From the NCBI GenBank assembly GCA_963745945.1, contig CAVUZG010000004.1, forward strand, positions 682,001 through 746,000: a stretch of DNA of 64,000 bases. The letters are read 5' to 3'. The notes beneath the pieces are model-generated. The model saw nothing but the letters and a program-made list of their open reading frames with translations, did no database searches and was not told the origin of the DNA. The first letter of the stretch is position 1. Each line of letters opens with the position of its first letter. Positions 1 to 7,922 of the stretch are shown here, piece by piece. Origin of the DNA: DATFVA01 sp963745945 (GTDB lineage: Bacteria > Bacteroidota > Ignavibacteria > Ignavibacteriales > Ignavibacteriaceae). The position numbers and the translations under genes are program-made.

Positions 1-348
1 CGAGATAAATCCGACTGGGCATAACCAGCTGCAAAAAGCCTTCCCAAAAACAAACGAGACAAGAATTATTGCCAGAAATATGAATAAGCCGGCCGGGTGA
101 GCGTAATGAATTTCTCCGGTTGTAATAAAAAGATAAAAACTCATGAATGAACTGATTGGGAGAAAACCATCCACCCCGGAAGGTCTATGAAAAAAAGCTG
201 CTGTCCCACCGGTTTCCAGGTATCTGTTAAAAAGGTAAAATTCAATTCCGATCCAAACACAAAGAAGTGCAAAAGCACTTTGTATGATGAATCTGTAATT
301 CTGAATCGGCTTTTCTTTATTTCGAGTAATTTTAGTTTTTATTTCCAT
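1..348 (-). CDS. 4Fe-4S membrane protein of the NapH/NosR/CcoG type, cut by the window edge
   Basis: The frame is open from ATG at 346-348 to the left edge, giving 116 residues of a longer protein. Hydrophobic segments lie near residues 20-40, 62-77 and 86-103. They are followed by FCSWLCPVG (C106, C110), the first cysteines of the membrane-anchored polyferredoxin motif (C-x3-CP) seen in NapH, NosR and CcoG-like proteins. These proteins pass electrons at the membrane or help assemble oxidases; which type this is cannot be told because the ferredoxin domains lie outside the window. The gene begins 38 bases after the Rrf2 regulator on the same strand, so the two are probably cotranscribed. Confidence 0.75.
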   Translation of the reverse strand, partial: MEIKTKITRNKEKPIQNYRFIIQSAFALLCVWIGIEFYLFNRYLETGGTAAFFHRPSGVDGFLPISSFMSFYLFITTGEIHYAHPAGLFIFLAIILVSFVFGKAFCSWLCPVGFIS

Positions 349-386
349 TTTCGGATATATAAGTCTGATTTAATAACAAAAAAATT

Positions 387-818
387 TTAGAGATTGCTGA
401 CTTTTCTCAATGTGCTTTCTTTAAAGTGATCAATAGTTTCATCATTAAGCATATTATAAGTCATTGTTCTGAGTTCACCCCACTTTGTATGAAGCGGGCA
501 TGGATTTTCCGGGTTACATTTTGGAAACCCAAGCACGCAGCTATTAAACATTTCTAATCCATCAATGGCAGCAACAATATCAATCAACCTAATTTTTGTT
601 GGATCTTTGGAAAGGAAGAAACCGCCCGACTTACCTTTCTTCGAATCAACAATTCCGCTTTCTGTTAGCTTCTGTAAAATTTTGGAGATGAATTCTTTTG
701 GTATGTTTAATTTTTTTGATATTTCATCAGAAGTAATCACCTCTCCCCTTTGCTGAGCAGCGAGAAAAAGGACTGCCTGTAATCCATATTCACACTTTTT
801 TGAAAAAATAACTGTCAT
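387..818 (-). CDS. Rrf2-family transcriptional regulator, probable Fe-S sensor
   Basis: A 143-residue winged-helix repressor of the IscR/NsrR/RsrR group. The recognition helix region (EISKKLNIPKEFISKIL, residues 32-48) and wing (KKGKSGGFFL, 60-69) are typical. Three cysteines at 94, 101 and 107 (C-x6-C-x5-C) sit where IscR and NsrR bind their Fe-S cluster, with slightly different spacing. This suggests sensing of iron-sulfur status, nitric oxide or redox state. A perfect dyad lies 7 bases before the start codon, which fits autoregulation. The downstream 4Fe-4S membrane protein is the obvious target. The sensed signal is inferred. Confidence 0.9.
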   Translation of the reverse strand: MTVIFSKKCEYGLQAVLFLAAQQRGEVITSDEISKKLNIPKEFISKILQKLTESGIVDSKKGKSGGFFLSKDPTKIRLIDIVAAIDGLEMFNSCVLGFPKCNPENPCPLHTKWGELRTMTYNMLNDETIDHFKESTLRKVSNL

Positions 819-824
819 TTTATA

Positions 825-854
825 TAATCAGATTAAATTGTCTGATTAAAAATA
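825..854 (-). promoter_or_regulatory. Dyad operator and promoter core of the Rrf2 gene
   Basis: TAATCAGA (825-832) and TCTGATTA (841-848) form a perfect 8-bp inverted repeat with an 8-base centre. On the minus strand, TATTTTTA (854-847), close to the Bacteroidota -7 consensus TAnnTTTG, overlaps the outer half-site. A TTG lies about 20 bases further upstream. Binding here would block transcription start, as expected for an autorepressing Rrf2 protein. The repeat is seen directly; its function is inferred. Confidence 0.55.
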
Positions 855-919
855 AGGACAAATAATTAATTAATCAAATAAATAAAGAATTTTTTTCTGG
901 AAGTTGATCTTTAGAAACG

Positions 920-1885
920 CTACCCTGTTTCAGGAATTTTAATAAAATTACGCTCGTAGTACAAATGACCGATTTCTGCCCCAATAATAAAAACAACGGA
1001 AGAGTAATAAATCCAAAATGCTACTACAACAACTAAAGCATATGCGCCATAAATTCTGTTAAAAGCAGCAAAGTTATACAAGTAATAACCAAATAATTGT
1101 TTTGCAGCTTCCCATAAAACTGCCGCCCAGAGTGCACTCATTAGCGTGGCTTTTCTACCAAGTTTTCTGAGTGGGACAGTAACATAGAGAACGGTAAAAA
1201 CAATAAAGATTAATAGGAGGGATAAGAGAGAAAAAATAACGTGACTAAAAATTCCATTAGAGAGAAACTCGAACGTATTGTATTCCCCTGCTTTCTGTCT
1301 TAATAAATCAATTGTGGGCATACTTATGGTTGTAATGAAAAATATTATTATCACCATGAATACGAGCGCAAAGTCTCTAAGCTTGGCAATAAATATATTT
1401 ACATCTATTTCTACTCCATAAACTTTATTGAGTATTGTTCTCATACTGCTGAACAAACTGCTTGCAGCAAAAAGTAAACCAAATCCACCTATTATACCCG
1501 CTATGTTTCGATAAGCTATAACTTCATTTATCCTGTTAAAAATTATTTTTTTAACAAACTCAGAATAACGTGAATAAGGGATTATAGTTTCAATTAATGT
1601 ATTTATCTGGAACTGAACGTAGGTTGAATCAAGCAGGTTACCAAGAACAGCGAAAATAATCAGAACGAAAGGAATTATACAAATGAAAATTGAAAAGGCC
1701 AGACCGCCTGCAAAAAGGAATACATGATGTTCATCAATCCTTTTCACCAGACCATTGTAATAATATATAACAAATGATTTTATCTTAGAATAACTTGGGG
1801 TGAGGTGAAGAACAAAACGAAGTTTTCTGAATTTACTATATAAATCAGATTTTTTTATTCTGGATTTTATTTTTGATTTAACCAT
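920..1885 (-). CDS. YihY/BrkB-family inner-membrane protein
   Basis: A 321-residue protein with a basic cytoplasmic N-terminus and about six hydrophobic helices. HHVFLFAGGLAFSIF (residues 53-67) and the C-terminal WIYYSSVVFIIGAEIGH are hallmarks of the YihY/BrkB family (formerly annotated as RNase BN). The molecular role of this family is not settled; transport or envelope integrity has been proposed. The start overlaps the end of purL by 8 bases, so translation is probably coupled, but no functional link with purine synthesis is apparent. Confidence 0.9.
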   Translation of the reverse strand: MVKSKIKSRIKKSDLYSKFRKLRFVLHLTPSYSKIKSFVIYYYNGLVKRIDEHHVFLFAGGLAFSIFICIIPFVLIIFAVLGNLLDSTYVQFQINTLIETIIPYSRYSEFVKKIIFNRINEVIAYRNIAGIIGGFGLLFAASSLFSSMRTILNKVYGVEIDVNIFIAKLRDFALVFMVIIIFFITTISMPTIDLLRQKAGEYNTFEFLSNGIFSHVIFSLLSLLLIFIVFTVLYVTVPLRKLGRKATLMSALWAAVLWEAAKQLFGYYLYNFAAFNRIYGAYALVVVVAFWIYYSSVVFIIGAEIGHLYYERNFIKIPETG

Positions 1886-4100
1886 TCATTATTCCGGAAA
1901 TAGTATTGTAATAAATATCGGCTAATTTATTAACGCCTATTTCCATTGTTTCGTTTACTTTAAATGAATCTCCCCCGGTTCTACCCAGTAAATTAAAGTA
2001 TTGGTTTCTGCTCTTCAAATATTCTTCAAATTCATTTTGATTTTTTTTGTTCACAGAAACAATTATCCGGGACTGACTCTCAGAAAAGAAAGAAAAATCA
2101 TTCCTGGTTTTAACCGGTATATTTACTTCTGCTCCTATCATTTTTTCATCATTCATAATACAGCATTCAGCCAACGCAGTAATAATTCCGCCTTCGGAAA
2201 TATCATGCGCCGAAGCGATTATTTTTTTCTTGATTAGAGCAAGTAAAGTATCTTGCAGTTTTTTTTCAGACTGCAGAGAAATTACCGGGGAATCACCTTT
2301 TACTAAATTGTGAATTATTTTGATATATTCACTTCCACCCAATTCTTCAAAGTCTTCACCAAGTACATAAATTAAATCATTAGCAGATTTAAAGAATGAC
2401 GTTGTAACATCCTGAAGATCCTCAATTAATCCGACCATCCCTATGGTTGGAGTTGGATAAACAGCACTTGTCGGAGCTTCGTTATAAAAACTTACATTAC
2501 CACCGGTAACTGGAGTATCAAAAAACCGGCAGGCTTCTCCCATTCCTTTAATAGCCTCTGAAAACTGCCAGTATACTTCAGGTTTGTAAGGGTTACCAAA
2601 GTTTAAACAGTTTGTGATTCCCAGCGGAACTCCTCCGGAACAAACAATATTCCTGGCAGACTCTGCAACCGCAACCTTTGTCCCCATTTCCGGATTAAGG
2701 TAAACATATCTGCTGTTACAATCTGTTTTAACAGCCAGTGCTTTATTTGTATCTTTTATATAGATGACTGCTGAATCGCAGCCCGGTCCAACAATAGTAT
2801 TAGTCCGTACCATTGAATCGTACTGTTCGTAAACCCATTTTTTTGAAACTATGTTCGGCGAGGAAAAAACCCTCAGAAACGTTTCTGTTAAATTATCAGG
2901 CTGATGAAGTTTTGTAAAATCAAAATTTCTTACTTCATTTAGATAAGAAGGCACTTTAGATTCTCTGTGGTAAACAGGTGCACCTCCACCTAAAACCAGA
3001 TCAAAGGCAGGTACTTCTGCTTTTTTTTCGCCCTCATAATCAACTATAAGATTTTTACCCGCAGTGACTTCACCTATTATTTCACAATGAAGATCCCATT
3101 TTTCAAATACAGCTTTAACTTTATTTTCATAACCTTTTTTCACAACACACAGCATTCTCTCCTGACTTTCAGACAACATTATTTCATAAGCACTCATTCC
3201 TTTTTCACGGAGAGGAACTTTATCAAGATCTATTCTCATTCCCGATTCGCCTTTTGCACTCATTTCAGTTGTTGAACATGAAATTCCTGCAGCGCCCATA
3301 TCCTGTATTCCAATAAGCCAGTCATTCTTAATTATTTCCAAAGTTGCTTCAAGAAGAAGTTTTTCAGTGAATGGATCTCCAACCTGGACAGATGGACGTT
3401 TGGCTTCTGATTTTTCCGATATCTCTTCTGAAGCAAATGTAGCACCATGTATACCGTCTCTACCAGTCGATGAGCCTACAATCATTACAGGATTGCCTTT
3501 ACCCTTGGCGGTAGCACTTGCAACCAAATTCTTTTTAACAATACCAACAGCCATTGCATTTACAAGGGGGTTTCCCTGGTATGATTCATCGAAGTAGACT
3601 TCACCGGCAACAGTTGGAACTCCAAAACTGTTTCCATAATCACCTATTCCCTTCACAACACCCTCAAATAAGAAACGTGTTCTGGCATCATTTAATGATC
3701 CAAATCTTAAAGAATTTAAAGAAGCAATCGGCCGGGCTCCCATAGTAAAGATATCGCGCATAATACCTCCAACACCGGTTGCAGCACCCTGATATGGTTC
3801 TACTGCTGAGGGATGATTATGACTTTCGATTTTAAATGCAACAGCTAACCCGTCTCCAATATCTATTAGTCCTGCGTTTTCTTCACCAGCTCCAACCAGC
3901 AATTTCCCACCGGATCTCGGTAATGTTTTTAACAGTGCGATTGAATTTTTATAGCTGCAGTGTTCGCTCCACATTACAGAAAAAATTCCCAATTCAGTAA
4001 AAGAGGGCGTTCTGCCAAGAATATTAATTATTCTTTCATATTCCTCTTTTATTAATCCATGTTCGTAAGCTAATTCGGAAGTGACTTCAGGTTCAATCAT
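1878..4100 (-). CDS. purL: Phosphoribosylformylglycinamidine synthase II (PurL)
   Basis: A 740-residue cytoplasmic ATP-dependent amidotransferase synthase for step 4 of purine synthesis, converting FGAR to FGAM with ammonia delivered by PurQ. This is the small PurL form that needs separate PurS and PurQ; both are encoded at 16613-17559. The motif MWSEHCSYKNS (residues 43-53) holds the active-site His47. The tandem AIRS-like halves and glycine-rich metal sites (IESHNHPSA, GGIMRDIF) are intact. The length fits small PurL. The gene overlaps the yihY-like gene downstream by 8 bases and sits about 12 kb from purSQ. Confidence 0.97.
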   Translation of the reverse strand: MIEPEVTSELAYEHGLIKEEYERIINILGRTPSFTELGIFSVMWSEHCSYKNSIALLKTLPRSGGKLLVGAGEENAGLIDIGDGLAVAFKIESHNHPSAVEPYQGAATGVGGIMRDIFTMGARPIASLNSLRFGSLNDARTRFLFEGVVKGIGDYGNSFGVPTVAGEVYFDESYQGNPLVNAMAVGIVKKNLVASATAKGKGNPVMIVGSSTGRDGIHGATFASEEISEKSEAKRPSVQVGDPFTEKLLLEATLEIIKNDWLIGIQDMGAAGISCSTTEMSAKGESGMRIDLDKVPLREKGMSAYEIMLSESQERMLCVVKKGYENKVKAVFEKWDLHCEIIGEVTAGKNLIVDYEGEKKAEVPAFDLVLGGGAPVYHRESKVPSYLNEVRNFDFTKLHQPDNLTETFLRVFSSPNIVSKKWVYEQYDSMVRTNTIVGPGCDSAVIYIKDTNKALAVKTDCNSRYVYLNPEMGTKVAVAESARNIVCSGGVPLGITNCLNFGNPYKPEVYWQFSEAIKGMGEACRFFDTPVTGGNVSFYNEAPTSAVYPTPTIGMVGLIEDLQDVTTSFFKSANDLIYVLGEDFEELGGSEYIKIIHNLVKGDSPVISLQSEKKLQDTLLALIKKKIIASAHDISEGGIITALAECCIMNDEKMIGAEVNIPVKTRNDFSFFSESQSRIIVSVNKKNQNEFEEYLKSRNQYFNLLGRTGGDSFKVNETMEIGVNKLADIYYNTISGIMNG

Positions 4101-4197
4101 AAATTCAGTAATTAGGTTTTAGAATAGTTAAAAATTGAAATTAAATATAATTAATTATTGAATTGCAGAGAAGTGTTTGAAGTTGCGGTCAGAAATT

Positions 4198-5139
4198 TCA
4201 GATTACGCTTTTGAAATAATCAATAGTAAGTTTCAATCCTTCATTCCTGTTAATTTTAGGTTCCCAGCCCAAAATTTTTCTGGCTTTTTTTATAGAAGGT
4301 TGTCTGACTTTAGGATCGTCAACCGGGAGATCCGTATATACTATTTTACTTTTTGATCCTGTTATTGAAATTACTTCCTCAGCAAATTCTTTTATTGTCA
4401 GTTCCTCAGGATTACCAATATTTACCGGGTCAGTTTCATCAGATAAAAGTAATTTGAAGATTCCATCTATCAGATCTGAAACATAACAAAAACTGCGGGT
4501 CTGTGTACCGTCTCCAAAGACTGTAATTTCTTCGCCTCGTAAAGCCTGACCAACAAATGCAGGAAGGGCTCTTCCGTCATTGAGTCTCATTCTTGGGCCA
4601 TAAGTATTAAAGATTCTAACTATCCTTGTTTCAAGATTATGGAAACGGTGATAAGCCATTGTAATTGCTTCTGCAAATCTCTTTGCCTCATCGTATACAC
4701 CTCTGGGACCAATGGGATTTACATTTCCCCAGTAATCCTCAGTTTGTGGATGGATATTTGGATCACCATAAACTTCTGACGTAGATGCCAAAAGAAACCG
4801 GGCGTTTTTTTCTTTTGCAAGACCGAGTGCTTTATGTGTTCCTAATGAGCCAACTTTAAGCGTTTGAATTGGGAGTTTTAAATAATCGATCGGGCTGGCA
4901 GGAGAAGCAAAATGAAGTATATAATCAACGTTTCCCGGGATAAAAATATAGTTCGTAACATCATGCTTCACAAATGAAAAATTCTCATGTCCCGCTAAAT
5001 GACTAATGTTGTTAACATTTCCGGTAATGAGATTATCAACACAGATAACCTTTAAACCTTCGTTAACTAGCTTATCACACAAATGAGAACCAAGAAAACC
5101 GGCACCTCCTGTAACAACAGCAGTTTTAGACAATATCAT
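4198..5139 (-). CDS. UDP-glucuronate decarboxylase (UDP-xylose synthase)
   Basis: A 313-residue short-chain dehydrogenase/epimerase family enzyme. The NAD-binding loop is GGAGFLG (residues 11-17), and the catalytic set is Ser120/121 with YxxxK at Y149-K153. The signatures HFASPASP, STSEVYGDP and IVRIFNTYGPRM are those of UXS enzymes, which convert UDP-glucuronate to UDP-xylose. It is the last gene of the exopolysaccharide operon and its ATG overlaps the Wzz-like gene by 4 bases. It probably supplies a pentose or 4-keto sugar for the polymer. Other UDP-sugar epimerases are less likely given the family motifs. Confidence 0.9.
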   Translation of the reverse strand: MILSKTAVVTGGAGFLGSHLCDKLVNEGLKVICVDNLITGNVNNISHLAGHENFSFVKHDVTNYIFIPGNVDYILHFASPASPIDYLKLPIQTLKVGSLGTHKALGLAKEKNARFLLASTSEVYGDPNIHPQTEDYWGNVNPIGPRGVYDEAKRFAEAITMAYHRFHNLETRIVRIFNTYGPRMRLNDGRALPAFVGQALRGEEITVFGDGTQTRSFCYVSDLIDGIFKLLLSDETDPVNIGNPEELTIKEFAEEVISITGSKSKIVYTDLPVDDPKVRQPSIKKARKILGWEPKINRNEGLKLTIDYFKSVI

Positions 5140-6296
5140 TCCTTCTTTTTAAACCAATAGAGTTTTTTTTCTCCAATAACCACGATGAGACTCATCAATA
5201 AAAAGACAAATACTCCCCCGGTAATTGTGGAAAATATTGTTCTCGGCGCAGAAGCTTTCTGGGGAGGGATTGCTTCATCCAATACCTGAATAGTCGGGAT
5301 GTCGCGGTTCTCCTGAATTTTTTCTTTATAATATTGCTGCTGAAGTAATAAATATACTTCATTCTGAATCTTAACATCCCGCAGTAAAGATGCGAGTTCC
5401 TTCCCGAGTTCCGGAACATCTTTAAATGCTACAAGATAATCCTGGCTCCCCATAGCCATCTTATTATACTGTTGTTTCAACTGATCCAGTTTTGACCTTA
5501 ATGCTATCAGTGTTTGATTATCTTCACGCAGATTTGATTCTAAAAGTCCTAATTGAACTTCTGTTTTTACAATCTCTGTTTTTATCCCGGCTGCAGCATC
5601 AATAGCTGCATTAACCTGTTCAGGCAGAGAGATAGCTTTATTTGTTTTTTGAAATTCAGCTAACCGATTTTCAACGGAATCAAGACGGCTCTTAGTTTTC
5701 CCGAGCTGTTCCTCTATATACATACGTGCACGTTTTGCCTGCGAAGATAATTTTTCGCGATTCATTTTATCAAGAGCTTCTACATAAGAGTTCGATAAAT
5801 CAGCAGCAAACCTTTTAACTGAATCCTTGTCGGAAGTAATTCCGGGAAATAAAGAAGTTTGGACTACTACATCAAGTTTAATAATTCCTTCTTTAGTCAG
5901 ATCTATTTCGAGATTGTTTTGAAGTTTTTCTGCAGCTTTATATTTATTATCCACATCGTAATAGTTTACAAGATTATATTTATTAACCACGTACAACGCA
6001 GCGGTTCTGCTTTTAAGCATCTCAACATACAACTGGGAATTAGCGCTTGAAAGACCTCCGGTTAGTATACTTGAAAAATCCTGACCACTGAGTAATGAAC
6101 TTAATGATCCGGATTCAGGATTATTTTCAGGCGGCATAACCGAAATTGTAGATTTGTAGGTTAGCGGATAAACAAAAAGTAAAATGAGGAATAAAAAAAC
6201 CGTTGAAATTATTGTAACCTTAAGAATTTTATTCCTGTGAAAAATTATTGTATTTATAATTTCATGATAAGTCAAACTTCTATCTCCTTGATGCAA
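5136..6296 (-). CDS. Wzz/chain-length determinant family protein
   Basis: A 386-residue polysaccharide co-polymerase-like membrane protein. A transmembrane helix near residues 24-45 is followed by a Wzz domain, a long helical/coiled-coil periplasmic region (about 180-290) and a second helix near 356-377 ending in a basic tail (EKKLYWFKKKE). It has no kinase domain, unlike its neighbour at 7923-10178, so this operon holds both a kinase-fused and a kinase-free Wzz. It overlaps the SLBB gene by 17 bases and the sugar decarboxylase gene by 4 bases. The likely role is control of chain length or export of the exopolysaccharide. Confidence 0.88.
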   Translation of the reverse strand: MHQGDRSLTYHEIINTIIFHRNKILKVTIISTVFLFLILLFVYPLTYKSTISVMPPENNPESGSLSSLLSGQDFSSILTGGLSSANSQLYVEMLKSRTAALYVVNKYNLVNYYDVDNKYKAAEKLQNNLEIDLTKEGIIKLDVVVQTSLFPGITSDKDSVKRFAADLSNSYVEALDKMNREKLSSQAKRARMYIEEQLGKTKSRLDSVENRLAEFQKTNKAISLPEQVNAAIDAAAGIKTEIVKTEVQLGLLESNLREDNQTLIALRSKLDQLKQQYNKMAMGSQDYLVAFKDVPELGKELASLLRDVKIQNEVYLLLQQQYYKEKIQENRDIPTIQVLDEAIPPQKASAPRTIFSTITGGVFVFLLMSLIVVIGEKKLYWFKKKE

Positions 6297-7908
6297 CTAT
6301 TATTGCAACTGTTGCAGCGATTATAGATGCAACCTGACCAACTATTGCCAAAGAAGTTGTAAAGACATCCCAGAATTTAGGACCTGGTGGATTTTCAGGA
6401 ATCCATATAGTGTCCCCCGGTTTAAGAGTATCTACTTTGTCTGCATCAAGCCATTCACCAGTATTAGCTTTAATTACCCGAACATCACCTTCCTCAGCTC
6501 TCCAGCCAAATCCTCCCGCTAATTTGATGTAATCATCAATAGATAATCCGGGTTGATAAATAATATTACCGGGATTCACAACCTGCCCTAAAAGAATAAT
6601 GTAATCTTTTGCTTCGGGAACGTTTATGACATCACCTCTTTTCAGAATTACATCCTCTGATTTATCTCCTTGCTCAAATAGTGCATAAAAGTCTACCACA
6701 ACTTTTCCCTCTCTCTGGCGAGATTTGGCTTTAAAATAATCATATTCGTCATCTGTCATATCAGTTCGCAACATTGTTTTTAATCTATCAAACTCAGGAT
6801 CATCTTCTACTGTGCCTGAATGCCGGGTGAGTGTAGCTTCTGTAAGTGAAGCTTCTTTTCTAAACCCTCCGGCCAATTCTACTATTTCAGTCAGTTTTGT
6901 TTTATCCTTGTTTATTTTATAATAACCAGGATACTCTACATAACCTTGCACTGATACAAACTTCGGGTCGAAGTAGTCCGGAAGTTCCCGAACCATTATC
7001 TGATCTTCATAATGTAAAAGTATATTTCCTTTGTTGATTTCATCCAGTGTATAGTACTTACTTACCTGTGTCTTACCATCCCCAAGAAAACTAACAATCT
7101 CAATAGAATCCTTTCTTGCTTTGGACATAATCCCACCAGCTATCGTGATCAGATGATCAGCACTTTCACCTTCAACGTATTCATAAATACCAGGATATTT
7201 AATCATTCCGGAAATGGAAATAACCCGATCCACCCTATCAACAATCACAATATCACCTTCCCTCAGTAATGGATTCTCCGATCTTTTCCCCAATCTCAAA
7301 TAAGCCAGGAGATCAAAACTCTTCTCAGTACTGTCACGGTGTATGATATGAATATTTCTAAAGTTTGATGTTTTATTAAGCCCGTCCGAGTTGACAATTA
7401 AGTCCATTAGTCTCGCATTAGCCGGCAAAATAAAAGTGGATGGTTTCTTTACATCCCCTAATAATGATAATTTTATTTTTCTAAAATCCGTTAGCGAAAT
7501 AAATACATCAACATTTTTATAATAATTGTTAATAGATTTTCTAATCTTCACTTTCGCTTCATCCAATGTCAATCCATTCAGATCAATACCACCAACTTTA
7601 GGAACATATAAAATCCCTTCCTGGTTTATAAACAAATTTAATGGGATCTCTTCTATTCCGTTGATAGAAACAAAAATCTGATCTCCCGGTCCAACAATAT
7701 ATTCATTAGGATCAACGCTCCCTTCAGTTGCCTGCATCTCTATATTTTTGCCCATAAGAGCTGATACCGAATCTGAAAAAAGCGCAAATGTCCTTTCCTT
7801 ATAGTCAGGCATTGTTTGTGCATAACCAGAAGCAAATATTCCAGATAACAAACACAATATTAGTAGTGAAAATATTCTTGAGGAGATAAACTTGATAAAA
7901 TTAATCAT
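6280..7908 (-). CDS. Wza-like polysaccharide export protein with SLBB domains
   Basis: A 542-residue protein with a signal peptide of about 31 residues ending GYAQ. A Poly_export domain follows (NEYIVGPGDQIFVSI, from about residue 68), then several SLBB beta-grasp repeats, such as those containing VISISGMIKYPG, VSVQGYVEYPG and IILLGQVVNPG. A C-terminal hydrophobic helix (about 515-540) could anchor or span the membrane. There is no lipobox cysteine. It is the likely outer-membrane export channel of this operon, partnered with the Wzz-like and tyrosine-kinase proteins. Confidence 0.9.
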   Translation of the reverse strand: MINFIKFISSRIFSLLILCLLSGIFASGYAQTMPDYKERTFALFSDSVSALMGKNIEMQATEGSVDPNEYIVGPGDQIFVSINGIEEIPLNLFINQEGILYVPKVGGIDLNGLTLDEAKVKIRKSINNYYKNVDVFISLTDFRKIKLSLLGDVKKPSTFILPANARLMDLIVNSDGLNKTSNFRNIHIIHRDSTEKSFDLLAYLRLGKRSENPLLREGDIVIVDRVDRVISISGMIKYPGIYEYVEGESADHLITIAGGIMSKARKDSIEIVSFLGDGKTQVSKYYTLDEINKGNILLHYEDQIMVRELPDYFDPKFVSVQGYVEYPGYYKINKDKTKLTEIVELAGGFRKEASLTEATLTRHSGTVEDDPEFDRLKTMLRTDMTDDEYDYFKAKSRQREGKVVVDFYALFEQGDKSEDVILKRGDVINVPEAKDYIILLGQVVNPGNIIYQPGLSIDDYIKLAGGFGWRAEEGDVRVIKANTGEWLDADKVDTLKPGDTIWIPENPPGPKFWDVFTTSLAIVGQVASIIAATVAIIVASRR

Positions 7909-7922
7909 AAGAATATGCAGGA

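Noticed and set aside
187..390. A rightward open frame of 67 codons near the left edge
   Set aside because: It is antisense to the 4Fe-4S membrane protein, whose leftward frame has clear family motifs; the rightward peptide is not recognisable.
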